From NCBI GenBank assembly GCA_002686955.1, contig NYZA01000161.1, positions 1 to 18,184 on the forward strand: a stretch of DNA of 18,184 nt, in the 5' to 3' direction. The position numbers were made by a program, and so were the translations under genes. Source of the stretch: Gemmatimonadota bacterium (GTDB lineage: Bacteria > GCA-2686955). Under the pieces are notes generated by a model, which had not been told where the DNA came from, did no database searches, and was given only the letters and a program-made list of their open reading frames with translations. How positions within the stretch are numbered: the stretch's first letter is position 1; each line of letters begins with the position of its first letter. This document shows, in pieces, positions 8,601-15,225 of the stretch.

Positions 8601-8842
8601 GTCAACCCGATATGCAGATTGCGGGGAACGGCTCGGCCGGATCGACACTGCGCTGGTTCATCGACCGCTCCGATCACGCGCTGCCGACCCTTTCGATCGT
8701 GTCGGTGCCGATCCTGTTCTACAGAGGCTTGATGTTGGCATGGGCACTTTGGCTGGCGTCGGCATTGGTCTCTTGGCTTCGGTGGGGATGGGACGCATTC
8801 CAGGAAGGCGGCCTGTGGCGCCGGTTGCGCCGACCCTCATGA
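5564..8842 (+). CDS. Main part of the large exported two-half membrane protein (continues the frame begun at 4774)
   Basis: The frame has no good ribosome site at the ATG at 5564 and starts in mid-domain, so it is best read as the continuation of the gene at 4774 after a +1 shift. Order: beta-rich ectodomain (DEVWVFDARPDLRIVDLEGAPALDPQQTRLPDEW...), several membrane spans from about 6200 to 6460 (LLDLFLMLILAAAVTRLW onward), a proline-rich loop, further spans at about 6815-6880, and a second signal-like segment AAVAAVLFALLFAPAAAA (about 6920-6970). There follows a second ectodomain homologous to the first, then C-terminal spans (AVLFWSFLVIAFLVATVLG, PAWLFVLGWRKR, ILTLVALAGLFESV, LMLAWALWLASALVSWL). 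Function is unknown; a role in envelope assembly or sensing is conceivable. The stop overlaps a downstream ATG as ATGA. Confidence 0.7.
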   Translation: MFGRTSSLGLSDGPAWVEDEVWVFDARPDLRIVDLEGAPALDPQQTRLPDEWKVLPAYRMRPGEKLEFVEHRRGDSDPAPDQLDLTRRLWLDFDGGGYTIEDRIVGTLNAGWRLVMAPPTLLGRVAAGGSDQLITRLDREGEGVSGVELRSSSIDMVAESRYEGSAASLPAVGWSHDFRSVDATLNLPPGWRLIHARGVDQVENTWVNQWTLLDLFLMLILAAAVTRLWGFPSGALALITLALTLSEPEAPRWIWAYVLIAEALVRMLPAGSFANVVRGARMLGLAVLVGLSLLFVVQQGLHGMYPALERSSPARGGPPPPPITSARSVSFAVADPDASPEFELPAEGTAEQRVPHAAPRPRKVSYEQKIGVDPNAIVQTGPGLPHWSWEGVSLHWSGPVAQDQVVSLALLGPGMNLVLSFMRILLTAALVLVTLGIGARRGGRRGVGSEAAVAAVLFALLFAPAAAAASETGHDGVSKLASHDGRSPDPELLEDLRRRLLAPPDCAPNCASIGRMRLQADPGVLILRLEAHTQIPTAIPLPGDPQGWMPTQVLVDGTEAEAMARERDGTLSLALARGRHQVMLKGPISTLDVVQIPLPMRPARVEGKARGGNVEGVHDDGMAETDLQLTRIRAGGEGETGDLVSESLPPFVRIERSISLGLEWKVETRVIRVTPLGSAILLAVPLLAGESVTTEGHRVEDGRVQVTLGAKEGTREWSSLLARQSVLALRAPDSTEWTETWRIDSSPLWHVEFQGIPPIHVPKEDVAREWRPWPGEELEIRVMRPEAISGRSMTIDHSELVVRPGSRASDATLVLTVRTSRGGTQSITLPDGARAQRVQVGGSEQPIRQEGRVVSISLKPGKQKVAIDWREPGEIGARYTTPSIDVGTESVNAEIEVEFPPSRWILFASRRQSGPAVLFWSFLVIAFLVATVLGRSPWTPLRFRHWALLGVGMTQAELVVAMLVPAWLFVLGWRKRTPDLSPGRFDLRQIAIAILTLVALAGLFESVRQGLLSQPDMQIAGNGSAGSTLRWFIDRSDHALPTLSIVSVPILFYRGLMLAWALWLASALVSWLRWGWDAFQEGGLWRRLRRPS

Positions 8843-8905
8843 CAGGTCTCGGAGAATCGTGCTCATCCGAGAGGGGGGGCGGGAGGTCCAGCAGGCGTTC
8901 GTGGG

Positions 8906-9202
8906 ATGTCGCAATCGTGTTGGCTCTTGGCGCTCGTCCTTCGCTCACGCGGGCAACACGAGGAAGCACGAAAGGCGCTGCAATCGGTAATGAGAATGGC
9001 GACTGAGGAGTTCGACCCGGACTGTCGCGCGACACTTTTCTATCTCGCCTTGCTCGAGCTAGAGCTCGCACGCGAGGCCATCGCGCGCGGGGAGCTTGAC
9101 GAGTATCTGCGACTCACTGAGTTCGCCCGCGATCGGGCCACCCAAGGAGCGGCGCGCGCGCGGAGAAGATTCTTCACGAGCTCGATGCCGGAAGGGCACT
9201 GA
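8906..9202 (+). CDS. TPR-like small protein or gene fragment
   Basis: 98 aa starting MSQSCWLLALVLRSRGQ. The helical pattern LALVLRSRGQHEEARKALQSVM followed by CRATLFYLALLELELAREAIARGELDEYLRL resembles tetratricopeptide repeats, which are protein-interaction scaffolds. The nearest Shine-Dalgarno-like bases (GGGAGG, 8881-8886) are about 19 nt from the ATG, too far. An alternative start at 8839 overlaps the previous stop (ATGA) but lies in another frame; it would reach this one only through an indel, for instance in the run of seven G at 8873-8879. I therefore suspect a decayed or mis-assembled gene. The 3' end overlaps the next reading frame by about 100 bp. Confidence 0.4.
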   Translation: MSQSCWLLALVLRSRGQHEEARKALQSVMRMATEEFDPDCRATLFYLALLELELAREAIARGELDEYLRLTEFARDRATQGAARARRRFFTSSMPEGH

Positions 9203-9863
9203 ATGGACCCTGACCGCGCATTGTTGTCTCGGCATCGGCGAGGAGCCGGCGGTCCCTGATCGCTGGCTCGACGCGCCGGAGCGGATTCGAGTGAATCTTC
9301 GACCCGGTAGCGGCATTTCGGCGGACGACCACCCGTGCTTCCCCGTCGCGAGTTGGGATTTCGAAGGCGACGAAGGGGCAGCGGGCTGGGAGATCCGGAT
9401 CGCCAAGGGGCAAGGTCGAGCAGGGCTTTCCGCCGCCTGGGGGCGAGGGGGGGGAGGGGCGTTTCTTCTCGAATCGGATCGGGAGGGTGCTGAGCTGGAG
9501 GCGCAAACTCGCCTACCCGTTCGACCCGGTGTTCGCTATCGTCTGGAAGCTTGGGTGAAGTCGACGCTCTTGGTACCCGTGGACGCCCGGATCTACGGAA
9601 CTGTGTATCTAGGCGAGTTCAGCGAACTTCACGGTGGCGATCCTGCGCCGCAAAAGAACCGCGGTCTCCTCCGTTGGCATCGAAACCTGCCATGGAGCGA
9701 AGGGGGTAGCGACGATTGGGTACCGATCCGCTACGAGTTCGAAACATCGTCGCGCACGCGCGGGCTGCGTCTCGGAGCGGCGCTAGGAAAGCGGGGAAAG
9801 ACCCAGGGGAGCTTGCTCTTTGACGATGTACGTCTATCTCAGAGTCTCGTTGAATGGGAAGAA
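9096..9863 (+). pseudogene. Carbohydrate-binding jelly-roll-like domain, 5' part of a disrupted sulfatase gene
   Basis: The only start codon available is a TTG at 9096 without a ribosome site, and recognisable protein begins near 9280 (ERIRVNLRPGSGI). The sequence then reads as a CBM4/9-like beta-sandwich: ASWDFEGDEGAAGWEI, LEAQTRLPVRPGVRYRLEAWVKSTL, a middle with YLGEF and WVPIRYEFET, and the typical end GSLLFDDVRL. Such domains precede sulfatase domains in some secreted or envelope sulfatases. After VRLSQSLVEWEEDPE the frame carries on as meaningless sequence to 10052, while a sulfatase continues in another frame from 9854. This is best read as the N-terminal accessory domain of one broken gene. 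Confidence 0.5.
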
Positions 9864-10807
9864 GATCCCGAGTCCGGGACCGATTCCGAGCCTCGCGGGC
9901 CATCGAATGGGTGGAAGAGAACCAAGGAGCTCCGTTTTTTCTCTGGCTGCACGTTTGGGATCCGCATTTTCGATATGTACCTCCCGCCCCTTGGGACGAT
10001 GCCTTCGCGCCGCCCGGTGGCGGCAGCAACTTCGATCTCTACGAGCGGCTGAGCCGGCGGGAGCTCTCTCTTGGTGAGGTCTTTTTCCAGAGCTCACTGA
10101 ACGCCGAGGGGCTGCCCCGGGCAATCTCTCTCTACGACGCGGAGATTCGCTATACCGACCAGATCGTCGGTGAGTTCCTCGAGCGTCTTCGCGCCCTGGA
10201 GCTGATCGACAGCGCGATGATCGTGCTGGCGTCGGACCATGGGGAGAGCCTCGGAGAACATGATCTCTATTTCGAACACGGCGAGTACCTCTATGAGCCG
10301 ACCCTGCGAATCCCTCTGCTGGTCCATTTCCCGGGCGGTACGGGCGGAGGCGCCCGGGTGGACGAGCTTGCATCGATCACGGATATCTATCCCACCGTGC
10401 TTGGCGCGGTTGGCCTGGACCGCGATCTCCCGGGTCGGAATCTCGATCCTCGTGCGCGCGAACCGCCCCCCCCGGTGCTGCTCGCCGAGACCGGTCGGAA
10501 CTTCTACGCGGAGGATCCCCGCCGCCCCGTGCCCGGGATCGCCGGGAACTGGCTCTGCGCCATTTCCGGGGAATGGAAGCTGATCCGCATTCCAAGCGAT
10601 ACCGGTTTTGATTGCGAACTCTACGATCTGAGCGAAGATCCGTCGGAGTCCCACAACCTCTACAGCCCGCACGACACGATCGCACGTCGACTCGAGGCGG
10701 AAATCGAGCAGTGGATCGGATCCTTTTCGCCCTCCGATGGGGCGATGGACGAGTCTCTGGATCCGGCAACCGCCGCCCGCCTCCGGGCTCTTGGCTATTT
10801 GGACTGA
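9854..10807 (+). pseudogene. C-terminal half of a sulfatase (alkaline-phosphatase superfamily), catalytic N-terminal half missing
   Basis: 317 codons. The opening ~15 residues (Arg-rich) look like junction sequence; homology starts at AIEWVEENQGAPFFLWLHVWDPH (about 16-38). Family landmarks of the second half follow: SLYDAEIRYTDQIVGEFLERL (92-112), the metal-site segment ASDHGESLGEHD with D128 and H129, EHGEYLYEPTLRIPLLVHFPG (141-161), SITDIYPTVLGAVGL, and the end LRALGYLD. The first half of a sulfatase, with the C/S-x-P-x-R nucleophile motif and the LISIDTLRADHL-type metal motif, does not occur in any frame upstream, where a carbohydrate-binding-like domain is found instead. A deletion of roughly 200 codons plus a frame change near 9854-9899 explains this. 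The product should lack sulfatase activity. Confidence 0.65.
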
Positions 10808-10952
10808 CACTCCGGTCGGCCGCTACGGCTGAACCCGATTGTGCGAAAATGTCCGATCTTGATGAAACGCGATCGGCATTTCCGCCCGACTTGCAGCACA
10901 TCCACTCTCCTCCCCGCTCCGCACGGCGATTCAAGAACAGGGAGCTTCGATC

Positions 10953-11504
10953 ATGTCAGTACGAATCCTCAAGTTTCCAACGCCGGGTTGTATTCCGCTG
11001 TCTCTACTCTTGCTTGCGATCGTCTCGGGCGTAGCACCGGCCGATGTGATCTTCCCGGTGGAATGGGGCGGAATCTGGGAGATGGATAGCGTCAACCGAG
11101 AATGTGAATCGGGGGACCTGATCAGCGAGACGGCGACGACCGACACGATCTGCCCCGGAACTTCGATCGAAGGGATCATCGAGTCCGGCGGCACCATCGA
11201 TGTGACCTGCACCGGCACGGCGACCGGCGATCGAATTATCGCTACCTGCGCCGGATCGTTCGAGGTGTTTCCCGGCTGTACGGCCCAAGTAGACTGGGAT
11301 TTCGACGGCACTCTCTCCGGTGAGACGATGGTTCTCGATCAACAGATCGTCATCAGTTACGAAGGGTCCTGTCCCGGGCTCAGCGACACATGCACCGACA
11401 ACATCGTTGAAGGAGAACGGATCGATACGAACTGGAACGACTATTGCGAGCAGACGAGAGTCCAAGAGCGAAGTTGGGGAGCAATGAAGACGGGTGCCAG
11501 ATAG
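10953..11504 (+). CDS. Small cysteine-rich secreted protein of unknown function
   Basis: 183 aa; ATG at 10953 with AGGGAG (10939-10944) 8 nt upstream. The N-terminus is a signal peptide (MSVRILKF..., hydrophobic IPLSLLLLAIVSGVAPA, likely cut before DVIF). The mature part has eight cysteines, an even number that suits disulfides in the periplasm or outside, and a Thr/Ser/Gly-rich beta-type sequence with recurring short blocks such as DTICPGTS, DVTCTGTATG and IIATCAGSF. A two-layer beta fold is plausible, but I do not recognise a family. The gene stands alone; its end is 17 bp from the end of the convergent radical SAM gene. Confidence 0.7.
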   Translation: MSVRILKFPTPGCIPLSLLLLAIVSGVAPADVIFPVEWGGIWEMDSVNRECESGDLISETATTDTICPGTSIEGIIESGGTIDVTCTGTATGDRIIATCAGSFEVFPGCTAQVDWDFDGTLSGETMVLDQQIVISYEGSCPGLSDTCTDNIVEGERIDTNWNDYCEQTRVQERSWGAMKTGAR

Positions 11505-11521
11505 CTGTCGCGCGAACGAGA

Positions 11522-12433
11522 CTATTCCCAGTCTCTTCCCGGATAGATCGCAACCGGCATATCGAGTCGCGTGCGCAAGAGTTGACCGATGCACTCCAGG
11601 CGATCGTCGGATACGCGACCGATTTCGGGATGAGCCGGGCGTCGCGCCGTCGTGTGGAGCTGCACCAGCTTCACCCGACCGCCCTGGTTGGCGATGAACC
11701 GGACGCGATCGGCGATGGCGACGATCTCGTCGTCCCCAGGATCGCTACCGTGGAGTGTCGGTACCAGGCACTGGATCGTTACCTCGAGGGTACGGGCAAG
11801 GGTCGCGATACCGTCTACAATGCGATCGAGGGCCAGTTTCTTTCCAGAAATCGTCTCGAAATATGTCTGCGTGCCCGCGTCGAGTTTCACCCAGATCTCG
11901 TAGGGCCGCGCCGCCAGCACCTCTAGGCGAGCGCGCACTTCGGCATCGCCTAGACGGGTTCCGTTGGTGAGCACGATCGTCTTCACGTGGCCGGCACCGC
12001 GCTCATCCAAGATGTTCTGCACACCGCTGATCGCCTCGCCGAGCAGTGGATAGCTCGTCGGTTCGCCATCGCCGGAGAAGGCGACATCGTTCAGTCGCTT
12101 CCATTCTTCCGGTGTGTGTTCGAATCGCGGATGAGAGAATATCCGTCCGCTCTGGGCCAGGTCGAGCAGCGCGTCGACCTCATCGAACAGCAGATCGAGG
12201 TCGACGCGGGCCAAGGCCGCGGGTGAGCCGCGGTCCACTTGGCAGTAGCGGCAGCTGAAGCTACATACTTTGTTGGGATTCACGTTGACGCCGACGGAAA
12301 GTCCGGCGCTACGTCTGCTCACCACTGGATAGACGTATCGAAATGCGTCGAAGCTGCGGGAGTGATCACTGAGGAACGAGCCGGGATCCATGATTCGATT
12401 GGTCGGCTTGGCCGACGACGACTTCTTTCTCAT
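11522..12433 (-). CDS. Radical SAM protein, COG0731 (wyosine-synthetase-like) type
   Basis: 303 aa. The [4Fe-4S] cluster motif CSFSCRYC gives C57, C61 and C64 (C-x3-C-x2-C). Other barrel landmarks are LSVGVNVNPNKVC before it, SGDGEPTSYP (120-129, the GGEP-type SAM-binding segment), IVLTNGT (153-159) and WVKLDAG (181-187), then VQLHTTARRP near the end. This order matches uncharacterised COG0731 radical SAM enzymes. True TYW1-type tRNA modification is not implied in a bacterium, and the substrate is unknown. The ATG at 12433 directly abuts the esterase stop codon, with only a weak ribosome site (GAAG); an internal ATG at 12391 (MDPGSFLSDHSRSF) is an alternative start and fits the usual N-terminus of the family better. 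It is co-transcribed with the esterase upstream. Confidence 0.85.
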   Translation of the reverse strand: MRKKSSSAKPTNRIMDPGSFLSDHSRSFDAFRYVYPVVSRRSAGLSVGVNVNPNKVCSFSCRYCQVDRGSPAALARVDLDLLFDEVDALLDLAQSGRIFSHPRFEHTPEEWKRLNDVAFSGDGEPTSYPLLGEAISGVQNILDERGAGHVKTIVLTNGTRLGDAEVRARLEVLAARPYEIWVKLDAGTQTYFETISGKKLALDRIVDGIATLARTLEVTIQCLVPTLHGSDPGDDEIVAIADRVRFIANQGGRVKLVQLHTTARRPAHPEIGRVSDDRLECIGQLLRTRLDMPVAIYPGRDWE

Positions 12434-13306
12434 CTACGGCTTCGGATGAGCGTAGAAGTACTCTACGATACCGCGGCTGAATCTCGAGGTCACCAGGGGG
12501 ATGTGCCAAGAGCGTCGCATCTCCCAGAGCTCGACACTTCCTCCGAGCTCGCAGCCGACTTCGGCTTTGGCGATGTGGGTCTCGGCTCCGGGCACGAGCC
12601 AGTCCAGATTCATGGGCGGAGCGGACTGATCGACCACGGGCGCACAATCGTTGTAGCGGCCCCAGTGGATCGAGCTCCGAATCGCACCGGGGTAGAAGCC
12701 GGCATCTTCGATGTAACCACCACGGTAGCGAATGACGGTGTCGAGGGTTCCGTGGATCCTCAGCGAATGCACCGGCGCGGAGGGCTCGCAGAGGCTCGGG
12801 TCGTTCCAGCTCGATCCAGCGAAGTTGGCGATCGCTGCGATCGTCTCCGCATGATCGCAGGCCAGCCGGCTCGACATGAAGCCACCGTTCGAATGTCCAA
12901 CGACAAAAACCCGCGTGTCGTCGATATTGCGTAGCGATTTAGTCTCGTCGATCAATGCGCGAATGTACGCGGAATCATCGATGCCCGTGTCGTAGAAATC
13001 GCAGCACGCGTCGGTCGCGTTCCAGAAGCGGTCGCCGCCTTCATCCACGGTTCCATCGGGGTACATGTAGAAGAAGCCGAACTCCTCCGAGAGCGGGCTG
13101 AACTTCAGGTAATCCTCCTGGCCCTGCCCGCTGCTTCCATACCCGTGCAAAAGAACCACCAAAGGGGTCGGCACGCCCGGATCGTACGATTGCGGCTCCT
13201 CGACCAGAACCGGACCACGGCCGAGGTTGATCTCGAAGTCGTCGGCCGAGCAGGGTGCGGCGACAAAGCTGAGGATGAGTAGGGGAGAAAGGTCTCGAAG
13301 GGTCAT
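12434..13306 (-). CDS. Exported PHB-depolymerase-family (LpqC-type) esterase
   Basis: ATG at 13306 preceded by TTGGAG at 7-nt spacing gives 290 aa starting with a signal peptide (MTLRDLSPLLILSFVAAPCSA); a longer frame to 13348 would bury it. This is an alpha/beta hydrolase of the polyhydroxybutyrate depolymerase / feruloyl esterase group: oxyanion-hole loop LLHGYGSSG (52-60), WNATDACCDFYDTGIDDSAYI (95-115), characteristic of the group, nucleophile S139 in GHSNGG, acid D189 in IHGTLDT, and probable catalytic H268 in SWHIP. Such enzymes cleave polyesters or aromatic/sugar esters outside the cytoplasm. No separate substrate-binding domain is present, so a small soluble ester is as likely as PHB. 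Its TAG is immediately followed by the ATG of the radical SAM gene. Confidence 0.85.
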   Translation of the reverse strand: MTLRDLSPLLILSFVAAPCSADDFEINLGRGPVLVEEPQSYDPGVPTPLVVLLHGYGSSGQGQEDYLKFSPLSEEFGFFYMYPDGTVDEGGDRFWNATDACCDFYDTGIDDSAYIRALIDETKSLRNIDDTRVFVVGHSNGGFMSSRLACDHAETIAAIANFAGSSWNDPSLCEPSAPVHSLRIHGTLDTVIRYRGGYIEDAGFYPGAIRSSIHWGRYNDCAPVVDQSAPPMNLDWLVPGAETHIAKAEVGCELGGSVELWEMRRSWHIPLVTSRFSRGIVEYFYAHPKP

Positions 13307-13344
13307 GGTGGGACTCCAAAGTTTCGTTGCCGCCATCGTAACCT

Positions 13345-13518
13345 TCACACGGGGGCGGCGTGTTCCGTATTGGGGCTGATGCGAAGTCGCAGATGCTCGT
13401 TCCTCAGCTCGTTTGCGTCGCCAGGTGGCGGCACGCCGACGGAAGCCGTCGCCGGCGGGATGCTCGTCGCGAAGAGAAGGGCGGCGAAGAACGAGGCGCG
13501 GCCGATTATCTTGAACAT
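13345..13518 (-). CDS. Possible 57-aa exported peptide
   Basis: From the ATG at 13518 the frame encodes MFKIIGRASFFAALLFATSI..., a credible signal peptide with cleavage near TAS, followed by only about 30 mature residues (PPPGDANELRNEHLRLRIS...). The ribosome site is weak (AGAAG, about 8 nt upstream). It lies 38 bp upstream of the esterase on the same strand and could be the first gene of that operon. It could equally be the start of a truncated secreted protein, or spurious. Confidence 0.3.
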   Translation of the reverse strand: MFKIIGRASFFAALLFATSIPPATASVGVPPPGDANELRNEHLRLRISPNTEHAAPV

Positions 13519-13599
13519 GTTTTGCTTCTGCGCATTGACCGAGGTGGGTGAGCGCCGACGCAAGAGTAACCCGACGTTTCGCCGCCCTTCCCCTCGCAC

Positions 13600-13609
13600 T
13601 TCGTACGAA
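13600..13609. promoter_or_regulatory. 10-bp perfect palindrome in a divergent intergenic region
   Basis: TTCGTACGAA lies about 35 bp upstream of the ATG at 13643, between divergent reading frames, where operators commonly sit. No core promoter could be assigned, so this is a weak candidate. Confidence 0.2.
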
Positions 13610-13642
13610 ATAGGCTGATTCGAATTCTGTTAGGATTCAGTC

Positions 13643-14179
13643 ATGATCCCCTACACCCTTTTGCCTTGGCTCGCGGCGATCTCGGCGAGTGCGGCCAACC
13701 CAGCGGATCCCCGCGACGCCCAGCACGGCGTCGCCGTCAACGCCTTCAGCGAGGCGGGTGCCCTCCGCTACCTTCTCGCATGGTCCAGCTCCGCGCACGC
13801 CCCTTGGGAGCACGACATCTATGTGCAACGTATTCACTTCGAACAAGCCGTGCTCCTTCCAGAGATGCCCCCCTTGCGCGCCATCGGCACCGGAAGCGAC
13901 GGTGCCCAGGAACCGGTCGACCCGGTTGAAGCGCGAGGTCTTTTTCTAACGGCGTGGGAAGACGGCACGGGACAAACGATCGATGTGCGCGCGGTGTTGC
14001 ACGATGCCCGAGGCGACGTCGAGCGAGCCGAGTGGATCGTCGCGGGTGGAGAGAGCTCCCAGCATTCCGTTTCGACGGCCGCATTGCGTGATGGTTTCGT
14101 GGTTGCCTATGCCGACGAGGCGCCGCCGGCCCAGGCAGCCATGATCGAAGTTGCCCTGTTCGACCTCACAGGCTCCTAG
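13643..14179 (+). pseudogene. Exported propeller-like protein, 5' fragment (frame break near 14175)
   Basis: ATG at 13643 has AGGA (13632-13635) 7 nt upstream. The product begins with a signal peptide (MIPYTLLPWLAAISASA) and then shows recurring beta-strand blocks of the kind LLAWSSS..HDIYVQRI, GLFLTAWEDGTGQ and GFVVAYADE. These resemble blades of exported beta-propeller-like proteins that carry repeats with an 'xLVAWxDxR...DIYxQRI' pattern. The frame stops at 14179 directly after VALFDLTGS, but the same protein goes on in another frame as LGRIDLSAADEDNWWLVAA. Adding one C to the CC of TCC at 14175-14176 would restore continuity. Function is unknown; a surface or periplasmic location is inferred. 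Confidence 0.55.
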
Positions 14180-14793
14180 GTCGAATCGACCTGAGCGCAG
14201 CCGACGAAGACAATTGGTGGCTGGTCGCTGCATCCGACGCGGACCGGAGCGCCATGGTGGTCTGGGGCAACGGCTCCGAGCTCTCGGGATCGATGCTTCT
14301 CTTCAGCGGAACCGGCGTGCAGGTCGGACCTACGCGGCGGCTCATTTCCGACATCGACCAGTATCACTACCACGTGATCTGGCTCGCCGAGATCGAACGA
14401 TACTTCGTGATGAGTCGCCAGGGGTTCAGCTCTGAAACTGTGCTCGGCGATCGGCAGGGTGAGATCCGCGCCAGTCGCTCATTGCCTCATCCCCTCATCC
14501 GCGAAGCGCGTCCCGCCGTCCGCTGGCGCGCCGAGGCCGAGGCGTTCAAGGTGGCCTACCCCACTCTGATTCGAGACGTCGCGTTGCTCAGGGTCGAAAG
14601 CGACACCATTATCTATCATGGAGGATCGACGGCGATTCCGATCCCGTGCTTCCAGGGATCCGTTGGCCCGCGACCGGTACCTGCGCGACTTTTGTCGCCG
14701 ATTGCGACGGCACTGCCGAATGGAGCGGCGAGAGCCTCATCCTATTTGTCGCCAATCTCGATGACTCCGGCGACCCGCTCCTCGCGCCCGTGA
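14173..14793 (+). pseudogene. Exported propeller-like protein, middle fragment
   Basis: This frame continues the gene begun at 13643: LGRIDLSAADEDNWWLVAASDADRSAMVVWGNGSELSG, then YHYHVIWLAEIERYFVMSRQG, with the same strand-rich pattern. The first internal ATG (14254) is in mid-blade with no ribosome site, so it is not an independent start. From about 14610 the frame turns into Pro/Ala/Arg/Ser-rich sequence of low plausibility while a better protein appears in the next frame, so the true coding part of this fragment ends near 14610. Confidence 0.5.
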
Positions 14794-14813
14794 GAATAGC
14801 CGCCGGTTTCTGA
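14610..14813 (+). pseudogene. Exported propeller-like protein, 3' fragment
   Basis: After a second -1 frame change near 14610 the protein continues SWRIDGDSDPVLPGIRW, then VADCDGTAEWSGESLILFVANLDDSGDP, and ends LAPVRIAAGF at the TGA 14811-14813. Its acidic, strand-forming composition matches the upstream fragments and differs from the two other frames. The whole gene would thus span 13643-14813, about 390 aa. Confidence 0.45.
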
Positions 14814-15225
14814 TGGCACCCACTCTGGTCGCGATCTTCCCGCATCGGCCGCGGTCGGATATGTATGCCGTCGCCGACAAGGAAACGCCGACAGATTCAG
14901 ATCGGTATCAGCTCACTGCTCCAAGCCCCCCTCGATGATAGAGGAAACCTCGCTGGAACCGACTTTTCGATAAGAGAGAATTCCCGCAGGACCGAGCACT
15001 GACCGGCGGGCAACCGCATTTCGCAGCCAGGCCCGCCCAGTGGCTCCGCATGCCCGAACGCGACGCCCTCTCTGCGCCTCGATCGATGCAGTTCGGCATG
15101 CGCCCCACCTCGCACGCGCACGAGCTCACTTGAAGTGATTCTTGTGCGAACTCTACGGAACCTCCATTGACACGCCAGAGGTGCGGGGTCACCATGGGAA
15201 GAACTTGAAAGCGAGGTCGGAAGCG
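14814..15225. other. Intergenic region holding dispersed repeat B; no gene seen
   Basis: These 412 bp contain no convincing reading frame. They hold repeat copy B and its inverted-repeat tail (14996-15101). A TTGACA at 15167-15172 matches a -35 box but lacks a -10 at the right distance. The promoter of the downstream beta-helix pair must lie here but is not clear. Confidence 0.5.
14996..15101. repeat. Dispersed repeat, copy B, with long inverted-repeat tail
   Basis: Positions 14996-15058 match copy A (3488-3550) at 51 of 63 bases without gaps. The end of the match (GCATGCCCGAAC, 15048-15059) pairs with GTTCGGCATGC (15091-15101), leaving one bulged base and a 31-nt loop. Copy A has a shorter, degenerate version of this tail. 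The layout suggests a small non-autonomous intergenic element or structured RNA. Confidence 0.6.

Noticed and set aside
5564-8842. Two independent genes (4774-5622 and 5564-8842) with a 59-bp overlap
   Set aside because: The second start lacks a ribosome site and lies mid-domain, the end of the first is implausible protein, and a one-base correction fuses them cleanly.
8839-9006. Plus-strand frame from the ATG at 8839 as a real gene
   Set aside because: Its product is Arg/Ser/Gly-rich with no motif and ends at 9006, while the overlapping frame has a TPR-like pattern. Only its coupled start is noted as possibly relevant.
15167-15195. Perfect TTGACA box at 15167-15172 as promoter of the beta-helix operon
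   Set aside because: The bases at 16-18 bp spacing (around CACCAT) do not resemble a -10 box.
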